In this document: positions 40,556-51,236 of the stretch, piece by piece
Position numbering within the stretch: the first letter of the stretch is position 1
Layout: every line of letters begins with the position of its first letter
Assembly: GCA_037044905.1 (NCBI GenBank)
Contig: JBAOKB010000003.1
Span: 1-51,639 of the forward strand
DNA from: Hortaea werneckii
Lineage: Eukaryota; Ascomycota; Dothideomycetes; Mycosphaerellales; Teratosphaeriaceae
Length of the DNA: 51,639 nt
Direction: 5' to 3'
Program-made: the position numbers and the translations under genes
Notes under the pieces: generated by a model
Databases searched by the model: none
Told to the model about the DNA's origin: nothing
What the model saw: the letters and a program-made list of their open reading frames with translations, nothing else

Positions 40556-43081
40556 TTACTGCATGAGCTGATTGGGATCCCAAGGACCTTTCTCCTCCTC
40601 TGTCGCGTTATGCAAGCCCTCAGCTCGCTGCAACGTCGCGACGTCGAGATCGGTGACCCAGGCGCGACCGTCGCCCACGCCCGGCAGCGGGATGCGGACC
40701 TCATGATCAGCATCCAACATCATGTCGTCCTTCCACAGCCGCCTCGACCCATCAAAGACGCAAAGCACGCGCTTCTTCATCTTCATCTTCTCCGGCGCCG
40801 CGCCCCAGGAAAGGGGGTAGTTCTTTCGGCGCTTGGAGCCCTTGCCGTTCATGGCGCCCGCAAGCGGGACGCCGTTCTTGGAGAGCGTCATGCCCTTCCG
40901 CTGCTGCACAGCAGCAGCAGCCGACGGCTTGCTGACTGCGCCACCGCTAGAAACGTGTGAGGTGCCACCCCCGACGTGCTGCCCTGAGACACCCCGGGGA
41001 TGTGTTAATTGTCAACTCGAGTTTCCCGCGCCCGACTTGCGCGACTTCAACGACCCTTTGCCTGACTTGCAGGAGCGATGGCCGTATGTGCCGTCGTTGG
41101 CGTCGTCAAAATCACCATCTTCTTCATCCTCCGCTTCTTCCTCTTCGTAGAAGGAGTTCGATGCGTTGAAATCAACAGTGTTGGGCAACATGTGTCGATC
41201 CATCGTGTCTTGTACCTGCTGGTCTTCTGCGACGGACGAGAGTAGCTTCTCATTGATTGCTTCGCTCGGATCGGCTTGCTGGACGACGCGCAGCACGCAA
41301 TCGTCCAAATGCTCGTAGAAATCCTGGGCGTTGGCGAAAGTGTTGCCGCAAGTGGAACACATGCCCGAGATGTCCTGGACGCCGAACGCTTTCCGCGTCG
41401 TGCTTGTCGGGCTCTTCCGGCGCGCATTCGGCGGCGTCTGCTCTACACCATGTACAGATGTCAAGTGTCTTTTGAAGACATCGGCTCGGTTGAAGCTCTT
41501 CTCTGCCGCGCTTCCACTTCCTGGACAGAAGCCACAAACCATAGTGCCCTTGTAGTGGGTCAAAGTGTGCCTGTTCTTGTCGTACTTGCGAGCGAAGCCC
41601 TTGATGTGGTATTCGCAAGTAGGTATAGGGCACTTCTCCGGTCGCTCGTTCTGGTGCGTAAGCATATGAGCCTTGAGGTCCTTAACGTGGCGGCCGCAGG
41701 TTGGGATCGGGCAAAGCCCTTTGTTGGAATCATCGGAAGAGATCGAACCCTGGCTATGTCGCGAATGGATCGAGGAGATCGATTGCCTTCGTGATCCCGG
41801 ATAGGCAGGGTATGGTTGCCATGCATGCGTCCGCATATAGGGCGATGGTGCTTTGCCGAAACTTGGACTATGGACGGCTGGTCTCGGCGACGGAGGATGA
41901 GGATACATCATCTGTTGATGGGGCTGCATCGGCTGTGACTCGTGGAACTGAGTACCGGTGAGCTGAGAGGGTGAGGTCGGTTGGATTAAAGACGGATCTA
42001 TAACCACAGTTTGAGTCAGCAATTGTTCGGACAATGTGATAGCCCCTAGAGAAAGCAGAAATGAGGAAGACAGACAGGAAGACTCAATAAGAAACATGAA
42101 ATGACCACTAGATTGAGAGAAGAAAGGAGAGCCGAGGGCGGGAAAAGGTGCTTGTGGGCTATGGTGCCTTTTGTGTGCGACAGGCGAGGAGGAACCTGCA
42201 GGTGACGAAGGCCAGCGCGTACTTCTTGACGAAGCCATACTTTCATCACGTCGCTGCCTGCCCATGACACGCCTTAGGACAGGAGATACAGAAGGAGCCG
42301 GTGTATCAGGCGACTTGAATTCGCTGCTGGTGGGACTTGTCGCATCTAGAGGACCAGTCATTAATGGCTGTGGTGCAAACATGGGCTGATCAGACAATCG
42401 CTTCGCTTGTGAAGCAGTGGAGAAACCAGAAGGTCGTGATATGGCGGTTGATGTTGTTCCATTTGGTTGAGCAGGTGGCGGTAAAGAAAAGGGGCTTGAG
42501 AGAGGAAAGTTTTGCGACGGGCGAGAAGAAGAAACGCTGTTCGACTCACCAACACAGCCTTTGGTATTAGCGATTGGAATCATATCCACATCAAAACCAG
42601 TGGGGGCGAAAAAGTCCTGGCCGACGTTTTCCTGTTGCACGATGCTGGGCTGTACCATGCTCATGCTCGCTTGCTGGTGCCAGTCATTCGATGCGGAGGC
42701 TTGTGCAGATGGCGAGCCCATCGTAGATGAGATGGTGCTTTGTGCCGATGCACCGGAGTCGGATGTTGAGGAAAGTATCGGCGCATTCTGGTAGTCGAGA
42801 GAGTGTGAGGCTGAATTCGAAGGCGAGCAGTTGGGACTTTGCGGTCGAAGATGATTCTGTGCCGATTGGTAACTCTGCGTGAACATGGAATGCTTTTGGT
42901 CAGGTTGAGCGTATGCTTGTTGCGCTGGGAAGTTATCATATGTAGTCGTGCCCGCATAGCTTTGGTCGGGATAAGCTGGCATGAGGAAGCTAGGGTCATT
43001 CCAGGTCTCCGGGTAAGAATACAGCGTGAAGTCGTTGTCGGATGCCATGATGGGTTGCTGGTATTCGGAAAACGTGGCCAT
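40556..43081 (-). CDS. C2H2 zinc-finger transcription regulator
   Basis: Model: exon 1 43081-42109, exon 2 41997-41017, exon 3 40983-40556 (793 aa). The N-terminal ~320 residues are Ser/Pro/Gln-rich. Intron 1 (41998-42108, 111 nt) has no stop and is a multiple of three; splicing is preferred because its translation is hydrophobic and out of character. The zinc-finger block follows 'SNKGLCPIPTCGRHVKDLKA': 'CPIPTCEYHIKGFARKYDKN' with 'RHTLTH', 'CGFCPGSGSAAEKSFNRADV' with 'RHLTSVH', and 'CSTCGNTFANAQDFYEHLDDC'. An acidic stretch follows. Exon 3 encodes 'GKGSKRRKNYPLSWG' and 'KKRVLCVFDGSRRLWKDDMM', which I believe belongs to the same protein. The second intron is uncertain: 33 nt (acceptor 40984) or 81 nt (acceptor 40936) both keep frame. 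If exon 3 is separate, this protein ends at 41012. Targets are unknown. Confidence 0.78.
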
Positions 43082-46000
43082 CGTTGATTGCTGGCTGAAG
43101 CCGCGAAGCAGCGGGGCTGCGCGGTGCTCGTGTTCTGGAGCTCAGTGCTGTTGTAAAATTAGCATCCGACGGGAGTTGTTGTCATCGTGAACGACGCATG
43201 AGAGTAAGCCTACCTGGTCGGGCTTGATGAAGCGTGATTGAGCTGGTGTACTGAGCGCCTTGTCCGGCGATATGGCGTTGCTGGCTTGGAATCGGATTTA
43301 CCTCTTCCAGTGTCTGGCTAAGCGGAGACAGTTGATGGGCATCCGCAACGGGTCGACCAGTTGGATCTGTGTTTGTCTTAAGAAGCCCAACAAAGTGCGA
43401 GGAAAGTCTGAAGATGTTGCTATTGCATCAAGATGCTGACATGAGACCGAGGCCAGCAAGGCATTGGGAGGCGCAGTCCGAGCCTATGTATAAAATACGT
43501 TTCGGCCCCAGAAGCCTGTCGCGCAGCACGAGCCATGCTTGCAGGGACCCTGTACTGCCCTACAACGCGGCGAGGTTTAGTGTGTAGCTATTCCTCCGCC
43601 TGTCTCCCCTGCATCTGCATGGATCAGACGGTGAATCCGTCCTCGATTGGAACCACTGGCCGGGGCCTCCCATGCTTGGATGCCGCTCCAATCTGGCGGT
43701 CCGGCATCCAAATGGGTTTTGGGGAGCACTTTCATTGCTGAACCAGCTGCCACCCACAACGGTGTGCTCTCCCATGCGAGGCACGAAGAAGAACGCAGGC
43801 AGCCTTCCACCTCCGTCCCCTTCGTCTTTCTGCCTCGCACTCTCACCCGGGCTCGCGTCACTGGACACCCAAAGCAGCATCTCTGAGCTTCCAAGGCTGT
43901 TGGCGACCCCTCAGGCGAGTTGCGACCATGCCAGAAGTAGATCGCATAAGCGGGAATGGCTTGCACCTGGCCAGTCATGTGCGACGCCCTTGACCGGAGA
44001 GGGCAGCGCCAATGCATGCCTCCGTGTGGATAGTATGCACTGCGTCGGACCGCAAAACAAAGCTCATCATCTACCCACGTCCCTGGATACAAAATTGGGG
44101 TCTCATACAACCTCCAATCGGCACACCCGTCTATTGATTAGGTGGATGCACGCTGTGAGGTGCGAAAGCTGTGGCTGAGCGGTGAATTTTGGCTGCACAT
44201 ATCTAACTTTGGGCTTGCCGTAACCTCAATAGGCATTTAAGTGGACCCAACCTGCATGCACTATTCCCTTTCGCGCCAAATTGCGAACAAGCGAACATGA
44301 CATACACCGCCGTGAGATCGGTGACCTTCCGACGTCACGCAGCAACATTCCGGTGCGGGAACTTGATTGCGTCGCATGCTCTGCCTTGGTACATACTTGC
44401 AAGCCATCCCAGTGCATATCGATACTGCATCATTTACTGATATCGAAGATGCTCCACAAGATTTCCAACCACCTCACGAGGTTGCGTTCGCAATCAGACG
44501 CGGACCCGAGCTTGTGCATCGCAAAATTAAACATATCTTAGGCGATGACCAATAACATCATGTTGTGACGGTCCCCCTCTGCTATCATCAAGCGAGCACG
44601 TGTTCCCTCATATCATTCTCGCGGCCAAGGCGAGCCAAACAGCAATCGGTTACAATCATCTCCAGCGGGACTCGGGTTCGGATGCGCCATTAGTGCCATG
44701 ACCAACAGATGCTTAACCAAGGAATCCAGTCGAAGAGGCCGTGCTTTTTAGATTGTCTGCTTACCGATACAAACTGTTCAGGCCAAAGGCGGGCTAACGC
44801 GCTTAGCATTCTATCCTCGCATACTGATTCGGTTCATGATGGAAGATCGCCTACATGGCGTGGCTTATTAATACCGCCCTAAGCTGTGACGAATCATCCT
44901 AAGAAAGGCAACTACTAAGAAGCTGGGCACCTCCCACAATCTCCTCGCTTCCAGTAGGGCACACGACACGGTAAAATCCAGCAGATTCCTCATCCCCAAA
45001 GCTGCAGGTGGTTGGCAAAACGTCCTTCGAGATGCCGACCTCTTTCGAGCTAAGTCAACTGTCCTGAACCGCTCTGACAGTTAGCGCAGAGACCAGTGCT
45101 AAATTACCGAAACTCTGCTTGCGTAGTCAGCAAGCTCCAAAAGCCGGAAGCACCGTAGCGAAGGTGAAGTCGGTGGAGAAGACGCGCCGACATGTGATTC
45201 GCCGCCAAGCTTTCCCCCGCCTTCGGGAGCTACTGTCTGCCGACGACCGAACAAAGCCTCCATCGCGCACTCCGAGCGCTCGCTTGTTCCGCACGGCGTA
45301 CAACGCCCCTCTAACTTGTTTGGGGGGACTATGCTTCGCCCACTCTGGTGGGTAGCAGTGGGTGTGCTATATTGAAGCATACCCTCGTCATGCAAGTCTG
45401 AGACATATTGAGGAATGGGCATTATCATTCCATGCAGTGGGGGCGCGGTAAGTTCGACAGACTTCGACATACTTCGACTCCGTTGCAGCGCCCAGAGGTT
45501 GAGAGTTTGGTCGTGAACTCTGTTTGTGACTGGTTCCCGATACCACAACACAATCAACACTACCACACCCCTATCGATGGACCATTCGCTTCGTATCCGA
45601 TCCCGCAAGATTCAACTCTTACCTTAGCCTATACCATAGGAAGGTGGACTTTAAAAGCCGCGACTACTGTAGCAACGGTAGCTTCGCTATCTGGCTTGCG
45701 TAATCCTCACCAATTACTAGTCGAGGTCTAGCTTGGTGACGGAAACGGTGCGTTTAAGGTAGGTATGCGTCGTGGACGTGCGATAAGGCAGTCTTTGCGA
45801 CGTGGGTTCTGGTCTGCTAGAGACCGGACGTCGCTAAATGAGGCACTACAGTTGCGCCCACAAATCTTAAGGCGAGCGTGTATAGACCTCGTCAACATGC
45901 GAACGGCAGGGAGGCAGCAACTGCTGCGAGATAAGGTAGCTTGCGATGCCCGCCATGTCAAAAGGCAGAAAAACGCACAGTCCTTGCTCGGCATCGAACC

Positions 46001-46383
46001 TTTATATATGGTCTCGTAGGGCACAACAAAAGTGTACCAGACTAAGCAAATGATCTGTGAGCTCTTCCTGAGTCGTGAAGAGAGTGTACCTTATCGAGAA
46101 TGAGCAGCCCATGCGAATGGTTGAACAGCCCCAAGCGACACATACTTGCAGCGCACGTGGGAGCCCGCCGCTCTGGGCCCATGACCTGGCAGGGCGCCGC
46201 TTTTTACCTTACTCCCCCCTCCCCCTTCCCCCCGAAAAACGCCTGCCGAGGTGTGCTCAGCTCTCCACAAACCCCGGCGCTCGCCTTCCAGATCCGCAAT
46301 CATGAGTCCCATTTTGCGTCCAGGTGCAGCCAAACCGTTGGTTGAGAAGTCCCTACCCGACTCGCTTGTCCTCTGTAGTGGGT

Positions 46384-46385
<2 letters not shown>

Positions 46386-46420
<35 letters not shown>
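46386..46420 (+). repeat. Poly-G tract, 35 nt
   Basis: An uninterrupted run of 35 G (C on the other strand), immediately followed by CGCTACG. It could form G-quadruplex structure in single-stranded form and is prone to slippage, so its true length is uncertain. Confidence 0.95.
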
Positions 46421-46627
46421 CGCTACGAAAAGCAATAATGAGAAGCACAAGAGACCGCATCGACTAGACACGGTGACAGCACGGCGGGGTGTATACTATT
46501 CCCGGGAAGGATCTCGCGCGAATCCTTCCAAACATGGAAAACAAGAATAAAAACGCATCTGTGACGATCGCATCTATGTATGGTGGGAGGGCGGGGGCTT
46601 TTGATAAGCGAGAGGGGGCACTATAGG

Positions 46628-46632
<5 letters not shown>

Positions 46633-46707
<75 letters not shown>
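46633..46707 (+). repeat. (TC)37 microsatellite
   Basis: About 75 nt of uninterrupted TC dinucleotide, 210 bp downstream of the poly-G tract. It is a homopurine/homopyrimidine tract capable of triplex (H-DNA) formation and likely length-polymorphic. Confidence 0.97.
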
Positions 46708-46709
<2 letters not shown>

Positions 46710-46855
46710 GAAGCCAATGCAGCTCGCCTCACCGGGCCCTCCCCCCTTTGCGCGAATTTCATACCCCAAGTTTGACAAGGCCCAGTCATAGATGCAGTGG
46801 GTGGGTGGTATCGCTGACTCAATTCATTAAATCGCCTGTGTGTTCGGTATGCTAA

Positions 46856-46871
46856 GGTACCCGCGGGTACC
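46856..46871. repeat. 16-bp perfect palindrome GGTACCCGCGGGTACC
   Basis: The sequence equals its own reverse complement over 16 bp. It could be a dimeric factor site or chance; nothing in the context decides. Confidence 0.8.
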
Positions 46872-47057
46872 GCGGGGAGAAAGTCAGATTGGCATTGATC
46901 AGGCGTGATCAGAAGGGCATCTCGATCGAAAGTCCCTCGACTGTATCTTCGCAGAAACAGGAATGGTACATCGGCATAGTCGTCTGGTTCTGTTTCTATA
47001 ACCTAGGCGTCAAATCCCGCGTGTCATGTTTAAGCCTGTCGTGTGCATAAGGATATA

Positions 47058-47228
47058 GTTCCGAACTCGATATGGGAATCTTCTAACTAGCAATACCGCT
47101 CTATACCCATTATCTCCGTGGGAACTTTTGCTCTCTACGCTACTGTATTGTACCTTCGGTTAACGATACTCGATCTATAGCCATGAGACACAATGGACTT
47201 TCGCGATTCTTATAGGAAGTTCGGACTG
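47058..47228. mobile_element. MITE-like element, copy 3 (171 bp)
   Basis: Left end GTTCCGAACTCGATATGGGA; complement of the right end CAGTCCGAACTTCCTATAAG. TA flanks both ends (47056-47057, 47229-47230). It matches copy 1 through much of its length, for example CTAGCAATACCGCTCTATA, TTTTGCTCTCTACGCTACTGTA and TTTCGCGATTCTTATAGGAA. The right-hand TIR best preserves the presumed consensus CAGTCCGAACTT. It lies about 300 bp beyond the stop codon of the MCT-type transporter. Confidence 0.8.
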
Positions 47229-47525
47229 TACTATACAACTTAAGTACCATATTGCGGGATTTCAGTATTTAGAGCAGTGACGTGCCGGCTCATAGGAAGG
47301 ACGAAGTCTCTTGTTCGTTACGCAAGGGCTTACGACGCCTTGTAATGTATTCGAGTAGAGGACCGATGCCAATAAAGCAGCTTATTAGAAGTGCTTTCGC
47401 CTGTAGTAATGCCATGCAACAATCAAGAACCAAAGTTCTAATACCAGCCTCAAACGCCCTGAAACCAATCTAATCCTGGGTATCCTGTAATGTATGTAGC
47501 AAAGGCTAAGTGCTCTCCCTTTGCA
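47229..47525. other. 3' flank of the MCT-type transporter
   Basis: Between the third mobile-element copy and the transporter stop codon. Only a 63-codon chance frame is present. Confidence 0.4.
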
Positions 47526-49135
47526 TTAAACCTTTACCATCAATTTAAACCCGACACGCCAGGTGCGTAGAACTAAGAACGAAACACCAGCGGCGAGGAC
47601 ACAGACGCCACCGTACGTCCACGTGCTCGCCCAATCCAAGTTGCCAGACTCCAGGGAGTCACTGTTGCCCTGTAGGATACCGCCGCCCCCAGGCCCACCG
47701 GCAAGGACACCGCACCCGACCATAGCGAAGCCCATTCCTATACGTGTACCGACTTTCGACTTGTCGGCTGTGAAAGCGACAAAGAGTACAGGCGGTAAGG
47801 CGATGAAGATGCCTGAGAAGAAACCGAAGAAGAGCACAGATACGACAATGCCGCCTACATTGTGGACGGCGATGTTGGAAAGCAGGATGATGCCGACAAC
47901 GAAAGCACCTAATGTAGTTAGCGCCTAGACTTGTGTAACTCCGTAACGCTTCATGCTTACCTGGGGTGATGACGTTCAAAGCACCAATCTTGTCCGAGAG
48001 CCAGTTAGGAAGCGTACGCCCGAACACTGATCCTGCATTGAGAATTGGCACGAGGTAGAATGCTAAGCTCGCGTTGGTGATTCCGGTCGATTGTCCGAAG
48101 AAGGAGTAGTAGAAGATGCCGACGTATAAGCCAATGAATCCGATTAGAGTGGCGAAGACCAGCAGCATGTAAGGTCCGTCTGTAAAAGCGCTCAGGTCGA
48201 CGATCGAGCGCGCTTTCGGTGGCTTCACTCGCATCTTCATTACTGCCAGTGGAACCATAAGCGTAGCGAGCGCTGTAAATCCCACGATCCGAACCTGATA
48301 GATTATGGTTAGCCCTGAGCCCTAATGCACTATGCCGATTACTGGGAGACAGTGCAAATTTGTACGTACCGCCCAGCCGAATCCCACCTCGTCGAGGAGA
48401 CGATAGAACATAATAGGATAGATGATACCGCCCATGGAGCTCCCAGACGCAGCGAGACCAAGCGCCAGACCAAGCTTGGAAGTGAAATAAGTCGGCATAA
48501 TAGCGACAGCGGGCACGAAGAGGGCGCCTCCACCAATCCCGACGCAGAACCCCTGGGCGAGGAGACACTGCCAGAACTCATTGCAGAGGGACAGCATCAT
48601 GAAGCCGAAGACGATGAAGAAGCTGCCGAAGACGAGCAGGTAGCGGAAGTACCCGTTGTCGTAGACCGGTCCCACGACGGCACCGACGAGGAGCACCATC
48701 AGCGCCTGGATGGAGCCGATCCATGAGATGTTGGAGGAAGAGGTCGAGAAGAGCTCGCCGGACTCGTAATAGGTCTGGAAGACACCGAAGGTGTTGAGGA
48801 TGCCCTGTCGAAAATCAGTACGGGATTGAGTGCAACATTGATGAGGAGAAGGGGTCTCCTCTTCGCGAACTACTTACCCAAGTGTTGAAGAACAGCATCC
48901 AGCTGCCCACGACTTGCAGCCATGCCGTCAAACCTCCATTGGGAGGAGGTCCGCCAGGAGGACCAGGCTGAGGAGGCTTGGCGTTTGGTTCGGGTGCAGC
49001 TTCACCTGATGGCGTCTCTTTCTCTTCGTCCTTGCTGGTGGCGGATTCCGGCTGCCGATCAGAATCGTGATCGCGCATACCGTCGGGGTCTCCGTCGCGA
49101 GCGCCCTCATGGACGGGGGAATCTGCCACGGCCAT
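47526..49135 (-). CDS. Monocarboxylate-transporter-like MFS permease
   Basis: Four exons (49135-48878, 48804-48370, 48294-47961, 47908-47526; introns of 73, 75 and 52 nt) give 469 aa in one frame. The family (MCT/Mch) moves small organic acids or related solutes across membranes. A Pro/Glu-rich cytosolic N-terminus ('PPQPGPPGGPPPNGG') leads into TM1 'LTAWLQVVGSWMLFFNTWGI', continuing 'LNTFGVFQTYYE', the MCT-type first-helix signature. 'SWIGSIQALMVLLVGAVVGP' and 'GLALGLAASGSSMGGIIYPI' are further family helices. 'RTLPNWLSDKIG' is the loop 6-7 region. 'FADKSKVGTR' type spacing ('AFTADKSKVGTRIGMGFAMV') is typical of fungal MCTs. I chose the ATG at 49135; an in-frame ATG 105 nt upstream (49240) would add 35 residues. 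Yeast Mch proteins do not carry lactate or pyruvate, so the substrate is left open. Confidence 0.9.
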
Positions 49136-49913
49136 CTCTGTTTGACGGGGCCAGGGAAGATGTGGGATCGGAGAGGCCGTCCTATACGTAGCTGTCACGC
49201 TCTGTTCGATGATGATGTAGGTCGGAGAACTCTTTCCCAAATCGGTAATGGCGCGAGAGGAGTGCCCGAAGACAAGCTTTGTAGATCTTGCACAAGCTTC
49301 GCCAGAGGAGATTGGCAGTCCCGTCGCAACGATGTCAACAACGTGGGAAGAGGGAGTACAAACCCGGAAACCCAGAAGCTTTAAGACTGTTTAACCTGGG
49401 AAAGGCGAGGGAAAGATGGTGTGCACGTCAAAAACTCACCTTTGGCCGGAGATTGACATGCCGAGCCCTTCGCGTTTACATCAAGGGAGATAATGACGGA
49501 GTTTCGGGTTTAGAAGGCAGCTCAAAAGGCCGAGAGCCTCGCGCATTTATTTGCGATTCGTGCGAACTTGCTCGGCCGACTTTCCCGTGCTTCAGCATCT
49601 TGTTGGTTGCTAGGTACGCTCGTACGGAGGTAGCAGAGCAGGTCGCTCCAAAGTCCTCTACGATTCAATGACCAAGCGTTGTAGTGCTGATCATCCTGTT
49701 TGATCTTATCGAATAGTGTGCATTTGCGAGGAATGCTGCTTGATAAGCCCGGAAAAGGCGGAGCGAGCGTATCCCCATTCCTATTTCGTCCAGTAAATCT
49801 AAGCAGAGCAGGGTCAAAAGACGACAGTCTATCCAATATACATCTAGATCGCTTGAACGCTGCAAATCGTCACAACATATAGTCAGATATCCAACAAGGG
49901 AAAAACCCCCCGA
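49136..49913. other. Intergenic region: MCT promoter and DUF3431 3' flank
   Basis: Upstream of the MCT-type gene and downstream of the DUF3431 gene (both minus). Short chance frames only; I see no repeat or RNA gene. Confidence 0.4.
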
Positions 49914-51236
49914 TCAGAACCCGTCTCCTTCCTTCCACTCCCTCCCACTCTCCAAAGCTCTCTGCTTCGGATCCCTGCCTCGCTCGAATGCGGCACGGCG
50001 TAAGACATCCATCTCCCCCTGCGCCTGCTCGATCCAGCGTTCGAGCAACTTATCCCTACCCGGCACGGGCACATCCAGCTCGGCCTCCTCATCCCACATC
50101 TTGCCACTCTTCCGCGCATCCCGCATATCCTCGATAACCTCCGCCTGTTCGTGCCAGAGGCGGAGCTGCTCCTCGTATTCCTCGGACTCCGACACGAGAT
50201 CCAAGTAGTAATCGAGATCCTTCGGGCTGCCGAAGCAGAGGCCATAGCCGTCGCAGTAGCATGCAGACATGGACGGGCAGTGCACAGGCGACAAAGTGAA
50301 GATGAATTGCCACACGTACTCGAACACGCGCCCGCTTACGTAGTCGGAGAGCTGGGTCCGGAGGGCCCAGTCGCGGATCTGCACCCAGCGCTGTTTCGGC
50401 GTTTGACGGATTCGCTCACTCGAGACGGCAAATTGGGCACAGCACGGCTGCGCAAGGACGCTGGGCACATGGTTTAGAGGGAAGAGCTGTGCCCAGGCCT
50501 CTGCAATTAGGTGCTCTTCTGCTTTGTCAGGGTCGCGCTCGGTGGTGCCGGGGTGGATGTGGGCCGGACACCCGGGGTCCCAATGGCAGCGCAGGTTCAT
50601 GTAGCCTTCCCTCGTGACACGTTCGGGGCTAAGGTGACGCACCATCAACCCTGCGTCATTACCAAGTGCCGCATTGTTATGCCACGTGAACCGGTGAGCA
50701 TGCATAAAGATGTTGATATCGGCCAAGTCATCGTAATAGTCGATGATGTAGGTAAGGTAGACGGCGACCTCGTGGCCCTTGTTCTTCGGAGGGTGGAGGG
50801 GGGCCAGCGGGTCATCCGCCGTATATATTGCAGTAGAGAGTAGACCATCCTCCATCATATCGCCAAGGTGTCCGTCAATCCAAGCCGTATTCTCAGCCTT
50901 CATCTTGGCAATGACCAAGGTCTTGGTATAGTTGCTGCCAGGCGGCTTGGTTTGACCCATTGGATACGGACTCGTGCTCTCTATCTTGGAACCGGTGTAA
51001 GAGCCCTTTGCCCCGACCGCTTCATCCTCATGGTTCCCTGATGTCTCGTGCTTCCCCGAAGAACTGGCCCTCAGATCAGGCAATGCGTTGGTCTTTTCGT
51101 CTTCTGTAGCCTCACCGTACTCTCCCAATCCAACCGCTTGAGGTAGCTGCCGCCATCGCCCTCCGTGGAAAACGATGAAGATAAGGAGCGTGCTTATAGC
51201 TCCAACGATGACGAGGGGTAGGAAACGGCGCAACAT
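49914..51236 (-). CDS. DUF3431-family type II membrane protein
   Basis: Single exon, 440 aa. Residues 5-25 ('FLPLVIVGAISTLLIFIVFH') form an N-terminal signal anchor, so the bulk is predicted luminal or extracellular. After a low-complexity stem (30-105) comes the conserved domain from 'TKTLVIAKMKAENTAWI' onward. It includes 'VAVYLTYIIDYYDDLADINI' followed by 'FMHAHRFTWHNN', the hallmark of DUF3431 (PF11913). A set of Cys residues ('HCPSMSACYCDGYGLCFG') occurs near 325 and a charged helical tail follows. The family is widespread in filamentous fungi and has no established activity. Its His/Asp-rich core and Golgi-type topology suggest a glycosyltransferase-like role, which is inference only. 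Confidence 0.88.
   Translation of the reverse strand: MLRRFLPLVIVGAISTLLIFIVFHGGRWRQLPQAVGLGEYGEATEDEKTNALPDLRASSSGKHETSGNHEDEAVGAKGSYTGSKIESTSPYPMGQTKPPGSNYTKTLVIAKMKAENTAWIDGHLGDMMEDGLLSTAIYTADDPLAPLHPPKNKGHEVAVYLTYIIDYYDDLADINIFMHAHRFTWHNNAALGNDAGLMVRHLSPERVTREGYMNLRCHWDPGCPAHIHPGTTERDPDKAEEHLIAEAWAQLFPLNHVPSVLAQPCCAQFAVSSERIRQTPKQRWVQIRDWALRTQLSDYVSGRVFEYVWQFIFTLSPVHCPSMSACYCDGYGLCFGSPKDLDYYLDLVSESEEYEEQLRLWHEQAEVIEDMRDARKSGKMWDEEAELDVPVPGRDKLLERWIEQAQGEMDVLRRAAFERGRDPKQRALESGREWKEGDGF

Larger units (their letters stand above)
43082..47057. other. 4-kb gene-poor region upstream of the C2H2 regulator
   Basis: Overlapping open frames on both strands (for example 43577-44110 minus, 45099-45608 minus) show no motif or spliced continuity. 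Contains the poly-G run, the TC microsatellite and a 16-bp palindrome listed separately. A long upstream region is common for developmental transcription factors in fungi, so part of it may regulate the C2H2 gene; that is inference. Confidence 0.45.

Noticed and set aside
43577..44178. Overlapping 177-codon (minus) and 168-codon (plus) frames
   Set aside because: Mutual shadows without recognisable domains; neither has convincing start context or introns.
45990..46020. Possible second tRNA (GATCGAACC-like box on the minus strand)
   Set aside because: No matching acceptor or anticodon stems could be drawn.
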